Part shown: one piece after another, positions 11,536 through 24,846 of the stretch
Layout: every line of letters begins with the position of its first letter
How positions within the stretch are numbered: the first letter of the stretch is position 1
Assembly: GCF_051014685.1 (NCBI RefSeq)
Contig: NC_135053.1
Coordinates: forward strand, 2,728,001 to 2,792,000
Source of the DNA: Ptiloglossa arizonensis
Lineage: Eukaryota; Arthropoda; Insecta; Hymenoptera; Colletidae
Direction of reading: 5' to 3'
Length of the DNA stretch: 64,000 bases
The notes under the pieces: model-generated
Told to the model about the DNA's origin: nothing
The model's database searches: none
Seen by the model: the letters and a program-made list of their open reading frames with translations, nothing else
Position numbers and translations under genes: made by a program

Positions 11536-14500
11536 AGAAACGCTTGAGAAACTCAAAATTTTCGCAGTTCTGATGCTCGAAACTAATAACTAGAACGGCC
11601 TAGGGGAAAACTACTCATATCGTTGTAATCGGGCGAGTTTCTACTTTCAGATGCAACAGAAATTTTGCGGATTGGTCAATCCGTTCGCGAGATATGGCAG
11701 TTTTGAGGTAAGAAACGCTTGAAAAACTCAAAATTTTCGCGGTTCTGATGCTCGAGACGAATAACTAGAACGGCCTAGGGGAAAACTACTCACACATCTG
11801 TAAACGGGCGAGTTTCTACTTTCAGATGCAACAGAAATTTTGCGGATTGGTCAATCCGTTCGCGAGATATGGCAGTTTTGAGGTAAGAAACGCTTGAGAA
11901 ACTCAAAATTTTCGCAGTTCTGATGCTCGAAACTAATAACTAGAGCAGCCTAGGGGATAACTACTCATACCGTTGTAATCGGGCGAGTTTCTACTTTCAG
12001 ATGCAACAGAAATTTTGCGGATTGGTCAATCCGTTCGCGAGATATGGCAGTTTTGAGGAAAGAAACGGTTGAAAAACTCAAAATTTTCGCAATTCTGACT
12101 CTCGAAACGAATAACTAGAACGGCCTAGGGGAAAAATACTCATACGGTTGTAATCGGGCGAGTTTCTACTTTCAGATGCAACAGAAATTTTGCGGATTGG
12201 TCAATCCGTTCGCGAGATATGGCAGTTTTGAGGTAAGAAACGCTTGAAAAACTCAAAATTTTCGCAGTTCTGATGCTCGAAACTAATAACTAGAACGGCT
12301 TAGGGGGAAACTACTCATACCGTGGTAATCGGGCGATTTTCTACTTTCAGATGCAACAGAAATTTTGCGGATTGGTCAATCCGTTCGCGAGATATGGCAG
12401 TTTTGAGGTAAGAAACACTTGAGAAACTCAAAATATTCGCAGTTCTGATGCTCGAAACTAATAACTAGAACGGCCTAGGGGAAAACTACTCATACCGTTG
12501 TAATCGGGCGAGTTTCTACTTTCAGACGCAACAGAAATTTTGCGGATTGGTCAATCCGTTCGCGAGATATGGCAGTTTTGAAGTAAGAAACGCTTGAGAA
12601 ACTCAAAATTTTCGCTGTTTTGATGCTCGAAACGAATAACTAGAACGGCCTAGGGGAAAACTACTCATACCGTTGTAATCGGGCGAGTTTCTACTTTCAG
12701 ATGCAACAGAAATTTTGCGGATTGGTCAATCTGTTCGCGAGATATGGCAGTTTTGAGGAAAGAAACGCTTGAAAAACTCAAAATTTTCGCAATTCTGATT
12801 CTCGAAACTAATAACTAGAACGGCCTAGGGGAAAACTACTCATACCGTTGTAATCGGGCGAGTTTCTACTTTCAGACGCAACAGAAATTTTGCGGATTGG
12901 TCAATCCGTTCGCGAGATATGGCAGTTTTGAGGTAAGAAACGCTTGAGAAACTCAAAATTTTCGCTGTTTTGATGCTCGAAACGAATAACTAGAACGGCC
13001 TAGGGGAAAACAACTCATATCGTTGTAATAGGGCGAGTTTCTACTTTCAGATGCAACAGAAATTTTGCGGATTGGTCAATCCGTTCGCGAGATATGGCAG
13101 TTTGGGTGTAAGAAACGCTTGAAAAATTCAAAATTTTCGTAGCTCTGATGCGCGAAACAAACACCTAGAATGGCCTAGGGGAAAAGTACGCATACCGTTG
13201 TATTCGGGCGAGTTTCTACTTTCAGATGCAACAGAAATTTTGCGGATTGGTCAATCCGTTCGCGAGATATGGCAGTTTTGAGGTAAGAAACGCTTGAAAA
13301 ACTCAAAATTTTCGCAGTTCTGATGCTCGAAACTAATAACTAGAACGGCTTAGGGGAAAACTACTCATACCGTGGTAATCGGGCGATTTTCTACTTTCAG
13401 ATGCAACAGAAATTTTGCGGATTGGTCAATCCGTTCGCGAGATATGGCAGTTTTGAGGTAAGAAACACTTGAGAAACTCAAAATATTCGCAGTTCTGATG
13501 CTCGAAACTAATAACTAGAACGGCCTAGGGGAAAACTACTCATACCGTTGTAATCGGGCGAGTTTCTACTTTCAGACGCAACAGAAATTTTGCGGATTGG
13601 TCAATCCGTTCGCGAGATATGGCAGTTTTGAGGTAAGAAACGCTTGAGAAACTCAAAATTTTCGCTGTTTTGATGCTCGAAACGAATAACTAGAACGGCC
13701 TAGGGGAAAACTACTCATACCGTTGTAATCGGGCGAGTTTCTACTTTCAGATGCAACAGAAATTTTGCGGATTGGTCAATCTGTTCGCGAGATATGGCAG
13801 TTTTGAGGAAAGAAACGCTTGAGAAACACAAAATTTTCGGAGTTCTGATGCTCGAAACGAATAACTAGAACGGCCTAGGGGAAAACTACTCATATCGTTG
13901 TAATCGGGCGAGTTTCTACTTTCAGATGCAACAGAAATTTTGCGGATTGTTCAATCCGTTCGCGAGATATGGCAGTTTTGAGGTAAGAAACGCTTGAGAA
14001 ACTCAAAATTTTCGCAGTTCTGATGCTCGAAACTAATAACTAGAACGGCCTAGGGGAAAACTACTCATACCGTTGTAATCGGGCGAGTTTCTACTTTCAG
14101 ATGCAACAGAAATTTTGCGGATTGGTCAATCCGTTCGCGAGATATGGCAGTTTTGAGGTAAGAAACGCATGAGAAACTAAAAATTTTCGTAGTTCTGATG
14201 CTCGAAACGAATAACTAGAACGGCCGAGAGGAAAACTACACATCCCGTTGTAATCGGGCGAGTTTCTACTTTCAGATGCAACAGAAATTTTGCGGATTCG
14301 TCAATCCTTTCGCGAGATATGGCAGTTTTGATGTAAGAAACGCTTGAAAAACTCAAAATTTTCGCAATTCTGATTCTCGAAACGAATAACTAGAACGGCC
14401 TAGGGGAAAACTACTCATACCGTTGTAATCGGGCGAGTTTCTACTTTCAGATGCAACAGCAATTTTGCGGATTGGCCAATCCGTTCGCGAGATATGGCAG

Positions 14501-15575
14501 TTTTGAGGTAAGAAACGCTTGAGAAACTCAAAATTTTCGCAGTTCTGATGCTCGAAACTAATAACTAGAACGGCCTAGGGGAAAACTACTCATATCGTTG
14601 TAATCGGGCGAGTTTCTACTTTCAGATGCAACAGAAATTTTGCGGATTGGTCAATCCGTTCGCGAGATATGGCAGTTTTGAGGTAAGAAACGCATGAGAA
14701 ACTAAAAATTTTCGTAGTTCTGATGCTCGAAACGAATAACTAGAACGGCCGAGAGGAAAACTACACATCCCGTTGTAATCGGGCGAGTTTCTACTTTCAG
14801 ATGCAACAGAAATTTTGCGGATTCGTCAATCCTTTCGCGAGATATGGCAGTTTTGATGTAAGAAACGCTTGAAAAACTCAAAATTTTCGCAATTCTGATT
14901 CTCGAAACGAATAACTAGAACGGCCTAGGGGAAAACTACTCATACCGTTGTAATCGGGCGAGTTTCTACTTTCAGATGCAACAGCAATTTTGCGGATTGG
15001 CCAATCCGTTCGCGAGATATGGCAGTTTTGAGGTAAGAAACGCTTGAGAAACTCAAAATTTTCGCAGTTCTGATGCTCGAAACTAATAACTAGAACGGCC
15101 TAGGGGAAAACTACTCATATCGTTGTAATCGGGCGAGTTTCTACTTTCAGATGCAACAGAAATTTTGCGGATTGGTCAATCCGTTCGCGAGATATGGCAG
15201 TTTTGAGGTAAGAAACGCTTGAAAAACTCAAAATTTTCGCGGTTCTGATGCTCGAGACGAATAACTAGAACGGCCTAGGGGAAAACTACTCACACATCTG
15301 TAAACGGGCGAGTTTCTACTTTCAGATGCAACAGAAATTTTGCGGATTGGTCAATCCGTTCGCGAGATATGGCAGTTTTGAGGTAAGAAACGCTTGAGAA
15401 ACTCAAAATTTTCGCAGTTCTGATGCTCGAAACGAATAACTAGAACGGCCGAGAGGAAAACTACACATCCCGTTGTAATCGGGCGAGTTTCTACTTTCAG
15501 ATGCAACAGAAATTTTGCGGATGCGTCAATCCTTTCGCGAGATATGGCAGTTTCGATGTAAGAAACGCTTGAAAA

Positions 15576-16800
15576 ACTCAAAATTTTCGCAATTCTGATT
15601 CTCGAAACGAATAACTAGAACGGCCTAGGGGAAAACTACTCATACCGTTGTAATCGGGCGAGTTTCTACTTTCAGATGCAACAGCAATTTTGCGGATTGG
15701 CCAATCCGTTCGCGAGATATGGCAGTTTTGAGGTAAGAAACGCTTGAGAAACTCAAAATTTTCGCAGTTCTGATGCTCGAAACTAATAACTAGAACGGCC
15801 TAGGGGAAAACAACTCATATCGTTGTAATCGGGCGAGTTTCTACTTTCAGATGCAACAGAAATTTTGCGGATTGGTCAATCCGTTCGCGAGATATGGCAG
15901 TTTTGAGGTAAGAAACGCATGAGAAACTAAAAATTTTCGTAGTTCTGATGCTCGAAACTAATAACTAGAACGGCCTAGGGGAAAACTACTCATACCGTTG
16001 TAATCGGGCGAGTTTCTACTTTCAGATGCAACAGAAATTTTGCGGATTGGTCAATCCGTTCGCGAGATATGGCAGTTTTGAGGTAAGAAACGCATGAGAA
16101 ACTAAAAATTTTCGTAGTTCTGATGCTCGAAACGAATAACTAGAACGGCCGAGAGGAAAACTACACATCCCGTTGTAATCGGGCGAGTTTCTACTTTCAG
16201 ATGCAACAGAAATTTTGCGGATGCGTCAATCCTTTCGCGAGATATGGCAGTTTCGATGTAAGAAACGCTTGAAAAACTCAAAATTTTCGCAATTCTGATT
16301 CTCGAAACGAATAACTAGAACGGCCTAGGGGAAAACTACTCATACCGTTGTAATCGGGCGAGTTTCTACTTTCAGATGCAACAGCAATTTTGCGGATTGG
16401 CCAATCCGTTCGCGAGATATGGCAGTTTTGAGGTAAGAAACGCTTGAGAAACTCAAAATTTTCGCAGTTCTGATGCTCGAAACTAATAACTAGAACGGCC
16501 TAGGGGAAAACTACTCATATCGTTGTAATCGGGCGAGTTTCTACTTTCAGATGCAACAGAAATTTTGCGGATTGGTCAATCCGTTCGCGAGATATGGCAG
16601 TTTTGAGGTAAGAAACGCTTGAAAAACTCAAAATTTTCGCGGTTCTGATGCTCGAGACGAATAACTAGAACGGCCTAGGGGAAAACTACTCACACATCTG
16701 TAAACGGGCGAGTTTCTACTTTCAGATGCAACAGAAATTTTGCGGATTGGTCAATCCGTTCGCGAGATATGGCAGTTTTGAGGTAAGAAACGCTTGAGAA
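15576..16800. repeat. Seven-monomer block duplicated 2,975 bp downstream
   Basis: The sequence Q-R-P'-P-Q-R-S (1,225 bp) reappears at 18,551-19,775 in the same order, including the rare GAAAACAACTCATATCG variant (15,808 and 18,783). At least one substitution separates them (TTTTGAGGTAAG near 15,735, TTTTGGGGTAAG near 18,710). The spacing equals 17 monomers, the same as the region B HOR length, but the content differs. Confidence 0.72.
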
Positions 16801-18025
16801 ACTCAAAATTTTCGCAGTTCTGATGCTCGAAACTAATAACTAGAACAGCCTAGGGGATAACTACTCATACCGTTGTAATCGGGCGAGTTTCTACTTTCAG
16901 ATGCAACAGAAATTTTGCGGATTGGTCAATCCGTTCGCGAGATATGGCAGTTTTGAGGTAAGAAACGCTTGAGAAACTCAAAATTTTCGCAGTTCTGATG
17001 CTCGAAACTAATAACTAGAACGGCCTAGGGGAAAACTACTCATACCGTTGTAATCGGGCGAGTTTCTACTTTCAGATGCAACAGAAATTTTGCGGATTGG
17101 TCAATCCGTTCGCGAGATATGGCAGTTTTGAGGTAAGAAACGCATGAGAAACTAAAAATTTTCGTAGTTCTGATGCTCGAAACGAATAACTAGAACGGCC
17201 GAGAGGAAAACTACACATCCCGTTGTAATCGGGCGAGTTTCTACTTTCAGATGCAACAGAAATTTTGCGGATTCGTCAATCCTTTCGCGAGATATGGCAG
17301 TTTTGATGTAAGAAACGCTTGAAAAACTCAAAATTTTCGCAATTCTGATTCTCGAAACGAATAACTAGAACGGCCTAGGGGAAAACTACTCATACCGTTG
17401 TAATCGGGCGAGTTTCTACTTTCAGATGCAACAGCAATTTTGCGGATTGGCCAATCCGTTCGCGAGATATGGCAGTTTTGAGGTAAGAAACGCTTGAGAA
17501 ACTCAAAATTTTCGCAGTTCTGATGCTCGAAACTAATAACTAGAACGGCCTAGGGGAAAACTACTCATATCGTTGTAATCGGGCGAGTTTCTACTTTCAG
17601 ATGCAACAGAAATTTTGCGGATTGGTCAATCCGTTCGCGAGATATGGCAGTTTTGAGGTAAGAAACGCTTGAAAAACTCAAAATTTTCGCGGTTCTGATG
17701 CTCGAGACGAATAACTAGAACGGCCTAGGGGAAAACTACTCACACATCTGTAAACGGGCGAGTTTCTACTTTCAGATGCAACAGAAATTTTGCGGATTGG
17801 TCAATCCGTTCGCGAGATATGGCAGTTTTGAGGTAAGAAACGCTTGAGAAACTCAAAATTTTCGCAGTTCTGATGCTCGAAACTAATAACTAGAACAGCC
17901 TAGGGGATAACTACTCATACCGTTGTAATCGGGCGAGTTTCTACTTTCAGATGCAACAGAAATTTTGCGGATTGGTCAATCCGTTCGCGAGATATGGCAG
18001 TTTTGAGGAAAGAAACGGTTGAAAA
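16101..18025. repeat. P-Q-R-S-T five-monomer module, two copies 1,050 bp apart
   Basis: The ordered module P-Q-R-S-T (875 bp) occupies 16,101-16,975 and again 17,151-18,025, separated by one R-type monomer (16,976-17,150). The first copy has GGATGCGTCAATCC in its P monomer where the second has GGATTCGTCAATCC, so the copies are close but not identical. The second copy is followed by U (18,026); the first is not. Confidence 0.75.
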
Positions 18026-18550
18026 ACTCAAAATTTTCGCAATTCTGACTCTCGAAACGAATAACTAGAACGGCCTAGGGGAAAAATACTCATACGGTTG
18101 TAATCGGGCGAGTTTCTACTTTCAGATGCAACAGAAATTTTGCGGATTGGTCAATCCGTTCGCGAGATATGGCAGTTTTGAGGTAAGAAACGCTTGAAAA
18201 ACTCAAAATTTTCGCAGTTCTGATGCTCGAAACTAATAACTAGAACGGCCTAGGGGAAAACTACTCATACCGTTGTAATCGGGCGAGTTTCTACTTTCAG
18301 ATGCAACAGAAATTTTGCGGATTGGTCAATCCGTTCGCGAGATATGGCAGTTTTGAGGTAAGAAACGCATGAGAAACTAAAAATTTTCGTAGTTCTGATG
18401 CTCGAAACGAATAACTAGAACGGCCGAGAGGAAAACTACACATCCCGTTGTAATCGGGCGAGTTTCTACTTTCAGATGCAACAGAAATTTTGCGGATGCG
18501 TCAATCCTTTCGCGAGATATGGCAGTTTCGATGTAAGAAACGCTTGAAAA

Positions 18551-19775
18551 ACTCAAAATTTTCGCAATTCTGATTCTCGAAACGAATAACTAGAACGGCC
18601 TAGGGGAAAACTACTCATACCGTTGTAATCGGGCGAGTTTCTACTTTCAGATGCAACAGCAATTTTGCGGATTGGCCAATCCGTTCGCGAGATATGGCAG
18701 TTTTGGGGTAAGAAACGCTTGAGAAACTCAAAATTTTCGCAGTTCTGATGCTCGAAACTAATAACTAGAACGGCCTAGGGGAAAACAACTCATATCGTTG
18801 TAATCGGGCGAGTTTCTACTTTCAGATGCAACAGAAATTTTGCGGATTGGTCAATCCGTTCGCGAGATATGGCAGTTTTGAGGTAAGAAACGCATGAGAA
18901 ACTAAAAATTTTCGTAGTTCTGATGCTCGAAACTAATAACTAGAACGGCCTAGGGGAAAACTACTCATACCGTTGTAATCGGGCGAGTTTCTACTTTCAG
19001 ATGCAACAGAAATTTTGCGGATTGGTCAATCCGTTCGCGAGATATGGCAGTTTTGAGGTAAGAAACGCATGAGAAACTAAAAATTTTCGTAGTTCTGATG
19101 CTCGAAACGAATAACTAGAACGGCCGAGAGGAAAACTACACATCCCGTTGTAATCGGGCGAGTTTCTACTTTCAGATGCAACAGAAATTTTGCGGATGCG
19201 TCAATCCTTTCGCGAGATATGGCAGTTTCGATGTAAGAAACGCTTGAAAAACTCAAAATTTTCGCAATTCTGATTCTCGAAACGAATAACTAGAACGGCC
19301 TAGGGGAAAACTACTCATACCGTTGTAATCGGGCGAGTTTCTACTTTCAGATGCAACAGCAATTTTGCGGATTGGCCAATCCGTTCGCGAGATATGGCAG
19401 TTTTGAGGTAAGAAACGCTTGAGAAACTCAAAATTTTCGCAGTTCTGATGCTCGAAACTAATAACTAGAACGGCCTAGGGGAAAACTACTCATATCGTTG
19501 TAATCGGGCGAGTTTCTACTTTCAGATGCAACAGAAATTTTGCGGATTGGTCAATCCGTTCGCGAGATATGGCAGTTTTGAGGTAAGAAACGCTTGAAAA
19601 ACTCAAAATTTTCGCGGTTCTGATGCTCGAGACGAATAACTAGAACGGCCTAGGGGAAAACTACTCACACATCTGTAAACGGGCGAGTTTCTACTTTCAG
19701 ATGCAACAGAAATTTTGCGGATTGGTCAATCCGTTCGCGAGATATGGCAGTTTTGAGGTAAGAAACGCTTGAGAA
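18551..19775. repeat. Downstream copy of the 15,576-16,800 block
   Basis: Second copy of the Q-R-P'-P-Q-R-S block. It is followed by doubled S and T monomers (S at 19,601 and 19,951; T at 20,126 and 20,301), which suggests a small local tandem duplication just after the shared segment. Confidence 0.72.
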
Positions 19776-21525
19776 ACTCAAAATTTTCGCAGTTCTGATG
19801 CTCGAAACTAATAACTAGAACGGCCTAGGGGAAAACTACTCATATCGTTGTAATCGGGCGAGTTTCTACTTTCAGATGCAACAGAAATTTTGCGGATTGG
19901 TCAATCCGTTCGCGAGATATGGCAGTTTTGAGGTAAGAAACGCTTGAAAAACTCAAAATTTTCGCGGTTCTGATGCTCGAGACGAATAACTAGAACGGCC
20001 TAGGGGAAAACTACTCACACATCTGTAAACGGGCGAGTTTCTACTTTCAGATGCAACAGAAATTTTGCGGATTGGTCAATCCGTTCGCGAGATATGGCAG
20101 TTTTGAGGTAAGAAACGCTTGAGAAACTCAAAATTTTCGCAGTTCTGATGCTCGAAACTAATAACTAGAACAGCCTAGGGGATAACTACTCATACCGTTG
20201 TAATCGGGCGAGTTTCTACTTTCAGATGCAACAGAAATTTTGCGGATTGGTCAATCCGTTCGCGAGATATGGCAGTTTTGAGGTAAGAAACGCTTGAGAA
20301 ACTCAAAATTTTCGCAGTTCTGATGCTCGAAACTAATAACTAGAACAGCCTAGGGGATAACTACTCATACCGTTGTAATCGGGCGAGTTTCTACTTTCAG
20401 ATGCAACAGAAATTTTGCGGATTGGTCAATCCGTTCGCGAGATATGGCAGTTTTGAGGAAAGAAACGGTTGAAAAACTCAAAATTTTCGCAATTCTGACT
20501 CTCGAAACGAATAACTAGAACGGCCTAGGGGAAAAATACTCATACGGTTGTAATCGGGCGAGTTTCTACTTTCAGATGCAACAGAAATTTTGCGGATTGG
20601 TCAATCCGTTCGCGAGATATGGCAGTTTTGAGGTAAGAAACGCTTGAAAAACTCAAAATTTTCGCAGTTCTGATGCTCGAAACTAATAACTAGAACGGCT
20701 TAGGGGAAAACTACTCATACCGTGGTAATCGGGCGATTTTCTACTTTCAGATGCAACAGAAATTTTGCGGATTGGTCAATCCGTTCGCGAGATATGGCAG
20801 TTTTGAGGTAAGAAACACTTGAGAAACTCAAAATATTCGCAGTTCTGATGCTCGAAACTAATAACTAGAACGGCCTAGGGGAAAACTACTCATACCGTTG
20901 TAATCGGGCGAGTTTCTACTTTCAGACGCAACCGAAATTTTGCGGATTGGTCAATCCGTTCGCGAGATATGGCAGTTTTGAGGTAAGAAACGCTTGAGAA
21001 ACTCAAAATATTCGCAGTTCTGATGCTCGAAACTAATAACTAGAACGGCCTAGGGGAAAACTACTCATACCGTTGTAATCGGGCGAGTTTCTACTTTCAG
21101 ATGCAACAGAAATTTTGCGGATGCGTCAATCCTTTCGCGAGATATGGCAGTTTCGATGTCAGAAACGCTTGAAAAACTCAAAATTTTCGCAATTCTGATT
21201 CTCGAAACGAATAACTAGAACGGCCTAGGGGAAAACTACTCATACCGTTGTAATCGGGCGAGTTTCTACTTTCAGATGCAACAGCAATTTTGCGGATTGG
21301 CCAATCCGTTCGCGAGATATGGCAGTTTTGAGGTAAGAAACGCTTGAGAAACTCAAAATTTTCGCAGTTCTGATGCTCGAAACTAATAACTAGAACGGCC
21401 TAGGGGAAAACTACTCATATCGTTGTAATCGGGCGAGTTTCTACTTTCAGATGCAACAGAAATTTTGCGGATTGGTCAATCCGTTCGCGAGATATGGCAG
21501 TTTTGAGGTAAGAAACGCTTGAAAA

Positions 21526-22575
21526 ACTCAAAATTTTCGCGGTTCTGATGCTCGAGACGAATAACTAGAACGGCCTAGGGGAAAACTACTCACACATCTG
21601 TAAACGGGCGAGTTTCTACTTTCAGATGCAACAGAAATTTTGCGGATTGGTCAATCCGTTCGCGAGATATGGCAGTTTTGAGGTAAGAAACGCTTGAGAA
21701 ACTCAAAATTTTCGCAGTTCTGATGCTCGAAACTAATAACTAGAACAGCCTAGGGGATAACTACTCATACCGTTGTAATCGGGCGAGTTTCTACTTTCAG
21801 ATGCAACAGAAATTTTGCGGATTGGTCAATCCGTTCGCGAGATATGGCAGTTTTGAGGAAAGAAACGGTTGAAAAACTCAAAATTTTCGCAATTCTGACT
21901 CTCGAAACGAATAACTAGAACGGCCTAGGGGAAAAATACTCATACGGTTGTAATCGGGCGAGTTTCTACTTTCAGATGCAACAGAAATTTTGCGGATTGG
22001 TCAATCCGTTCGCGAGATATGGCAGTTTTGAGGTAAGAAACGCTTGAAAAACTCAAAATTTTCGCAGTTCTGATGCTCGAAACTAATAACTAGAACGGCT
22101 TAGGGGAAAACTACTCATACCGTGGTAATCGGGCGATTTTCTACTTTCAGATGCAACAGAAATTTTGCGGATTGGTCAATCCGTTCGCGAGATATGGCAG
22201 TTTTGAGGTAAGAAACACTTGAGAAACTCAAAATATTCGCAGTTCTGATGCTCGAAACTAATAACTAGAACGGCCTAGGGGAAAACTACTCATACCGTTG
22301 TAATCGGGCGAGTTTCTACTTTCAGACGCAACAGAAATTTTGCGGATTGGTCAATCCGTTCGCGAGATATGGCAGTTTTGAGGTAAGAAACGCTTGAGAA
22401 ACTCAAAATTTTCGCTGTTTTGATGCTCGAAACGAATAACTAGAACGGCCTAGGGGAAAACTACTCATACCGTTGTAATCGGGCGAGTTTCTACTTTCAG
22501 ATGCAACAGAAATTTTGCGGATTGGTCAATCTGTTCGCGAGATATGGCAGTTTTGAGGAAAGAAACGCTTGAAAA
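21526..22575. repeat. S-T-U-V-W-X module, near copy of 11,726-12,775
   Basis: Six monomers in the order S-T-U-V-W-X, 9,800 bp (56 monomers) after an equivalent run at 11,726-12,775. A few private changes separate them: the earlier copy has TAGAGCAGCC, TAGGGGGAAA and GAAGTAAG where this one has TAGAACAGCC, TAGGGGAAAA and GAGGTAAG. U-V-W-X then repeats directly at 22,576-23,276. Confidence 0.7.
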
Positions 22576-23625
22576 ACTCAAAATTTTCGCAATTCTGACT
22601 CTCGAAACGAATAACTAGAACGGCCTAGGGGAAAAATACTCATACGGTTGTAATCGGGCGAGTTTCTACTTTCAGATGCAACAGAAATTTTGCGGATTGG
22701 TCAATCCGTTCGCGAGATATGGCAGTTTTGAGGTAAGAAACGCTTGAAAAACTCAAAATTTTCGCAGTTCTGATGCTCGAAACTAATAACTAGAACGGCT
22801 TAGGGGAAAACTACTCATACCGTGGTAATCGGGCGATTTTCTACTTTCAGATGCAACAGAAATTTTTGCGGATTGGTCAATCCGTTCGCGAGATATGGCA
22901 GTTTTGAGGTAAGAAACACTTGAGAAACTCAAAATATTCGCAGTTCTGATGCTCGAAACTAATAACTAGAACGGCCTAGGGGAAAACTACTCATACCGTT
23001 GTAATCGGGCGAGTTTCTACTTTCAGACGCAACAGAAATTTTGCGGATTGGTCAATCCGTTCGCGAGATATGGCAGTTTTGAGGTAAGAAACGCTTGAGA
23101 AACTCAAAATTTTCGCTGTTTTGATGCTCGAAACGAATAACTAGAACGGCCTAGGGGAAAACTACTCATACCGTTGTAATCGGGCGAGTTTCTACTTTCA
23201 GATGCAACAGAAATTTTGCGGATTGGTCAATCTGTTCGCGAGATATGGCAGTTTTGAGGAAAGAAACGCTTGAAAAACTCAAAATTTTCGCAATTCTGAT
23301 TCTCGAAACGAATAACTAGAACGGCCTAGGGGAAAACTACTCATACCGTTGTAATCGGGCGAGTTTCTACTTTCAGATGCAACAGAAATTTTCGGATTGC
23401 TCAATCCGTTCGCGAGATATGGCAGTTTTGAGGTAAGAAACACTTGAGAAACTCAAAATTTTCGCAGTTCTGATGCTCGAAACTAATAACTAGAACGGCC
23501 TAGGGGAAAACTACTCATACCGTTGTAATCGGGCGAGTTTCTACTTTCAGACGCAACAGAAATTTTGCGGATTGGTCAATCCGTTCGCGAGATATGGCAG
23601 TTTTGAGGTAAGAAACGCTTGAGAA

Positions 23626-24500
23626 ACTCAAAATTTTCGCTGTTTTGATGCTCGAAACGAATAACTAGAACGGCCTAGGGGAAAACAACTCATATCGTTG
23701 TAATAGGGCGAGTTTCTACTTTCAGATGCAACAGAAATTTTGCGGATTGGTCAATCCGTTCGCGAGATATGGCAGTTTGGGTGTAAGAAACGCTTGAAAA
23801 ATTCAAAATTTTCGTAGCTCTGATGCGCGAAACAAACACCTAGAATGGCCTAGGGGAAAAGTACGCATACCGTTGTATTCGGGCGAGTTTCTACTTTCAG
23901 ATGCAACAGAAATTTTGCGGATTGGTCAATCCGTTCGCGAGATATGGCTGTTTTGAGTTAAGAAACGCTTGAAAAACTCAAAATTTTCGCAGTTCTGATG
24001 CTCGAAACTAATAACTAGAACGGCTTAGGGGAAAACTACTCATACCGTGGTAATCGGGCGATTTTCTACTTTCAGATGCAACAGAAATTTTGCGGATTGG
24101 TCAATCCGTTCGCGAGATATGGCAGTTTTGAGGTAAGAAACACTTGAGAAACTCAAAATATTCGCAGTTCTGATGCTCGAAACTAATAACTAGAACGGCC
24201 TAGGGGAAAACTACTCATACCGTTGTAATCGGGCGAGTTTCTACTTTCAGACGCAACAGAAATTTTGCGGATTGGTCAATCCGTTCGCGAGATATGGCAG
24301 TTTTGAGGTAAGAAACGCTTGAGAAACTCAAAATTTTCGCTGTTTTGATGCTCGAAACGAATAACTAGAACGGCCTAGGGGAAAACTACTCATACCGTTG
24401 TAATCGGGCGAGTTTCTACTTTCAGATGCAACAGAAATTTTGCGGATTGGTCAATCTGTTCGCGAGATATGGCAGTTTTGAGGAAAGAAACGCTTGAGAA
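23626..24500. repeat. X'-Y-V-W-X module, near copy of 12,951-13,825
   Basis: Five monomers, including the rare GTTGTAATAGGGCG variant and the isolated Y-type monomer starting at 23,801, repeat the run at 12,951-13,825, 10,675 bp earlier. Small differences such as GGCTGTTTTGAGTTAAG near 23,945 are private to this copy. Confidence 0.7.
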
Positions 24501-24846
24501 ACTCAAAATTTTCGCTGTTTTGATTCTCGAAACGAATAACTAGAACGGCCTAGGGGAAAACTACTCATACCGTTGTAATCGGGCGAGTTTCTACTTTCAG
24601 ATGCAACAGAAATTTTGCGGATTGGTCAATCTGTTGGCGAGATATGGCAGTTTTGAGGAAAGAAACGCTTGAAAAACTCAAAATTTTCGCAATTCTGATT
24701 CTCGAAACGAATAACTAGAACGGCCTAGGGGAAAACTACTCATACCGTTGTAATCGGGCGAGTTTCTACTTTCAGATGCAACAGAAATTTTGCGGATTGG
24801 TCAATCCGTTCGCGAGATATGGCAGTTTTGAGGAAAGAAACGGTTG

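Larger units (their letters stand above)
11536..24846. repeat. Region C: mosaic higher-order array of recurring monomer types
   Basis: About 76 monomers can be sorted by marker. P: ACTAAAAATTTTCGTAG with CGGCCGAGAGG. Q: CAATTCTGATTCTCG. R: CGAAACTAATAAC. S: GCTCGAGACG with CACACATCTG. T: CAGCCTAGGGGATAAC. U: CTGACTCTCG with CATACGGTTG. V: CGGCTTAGG with GGGCGATTTTC. W: CAAAATATTCGC with CAGACGCAAC. X: CTGTTTTGATG. Y: TAGCTCTGATGCGCG. The order P-Q-R-S-T and U-V-W-X recurs many times with modules dropped or doubled, so no single period fits. S markers lie at 11,791, 15,291, 16,691, 17,741, 19,666, 20,016 and 21,591. A one-base insertion near 22,865 and a one-base deletion near 23,393 cancel out. 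No non-satellite sequence is visible. Confidence 0.85.

Noticed and set aside
22861..23400. Two opposite one-base indels (near 22,865 and 23,393) as functional changes
   Set aside because: One lies in a T run and the other removes a single G. They cancel in phase and may be sequencing or assembly errors.
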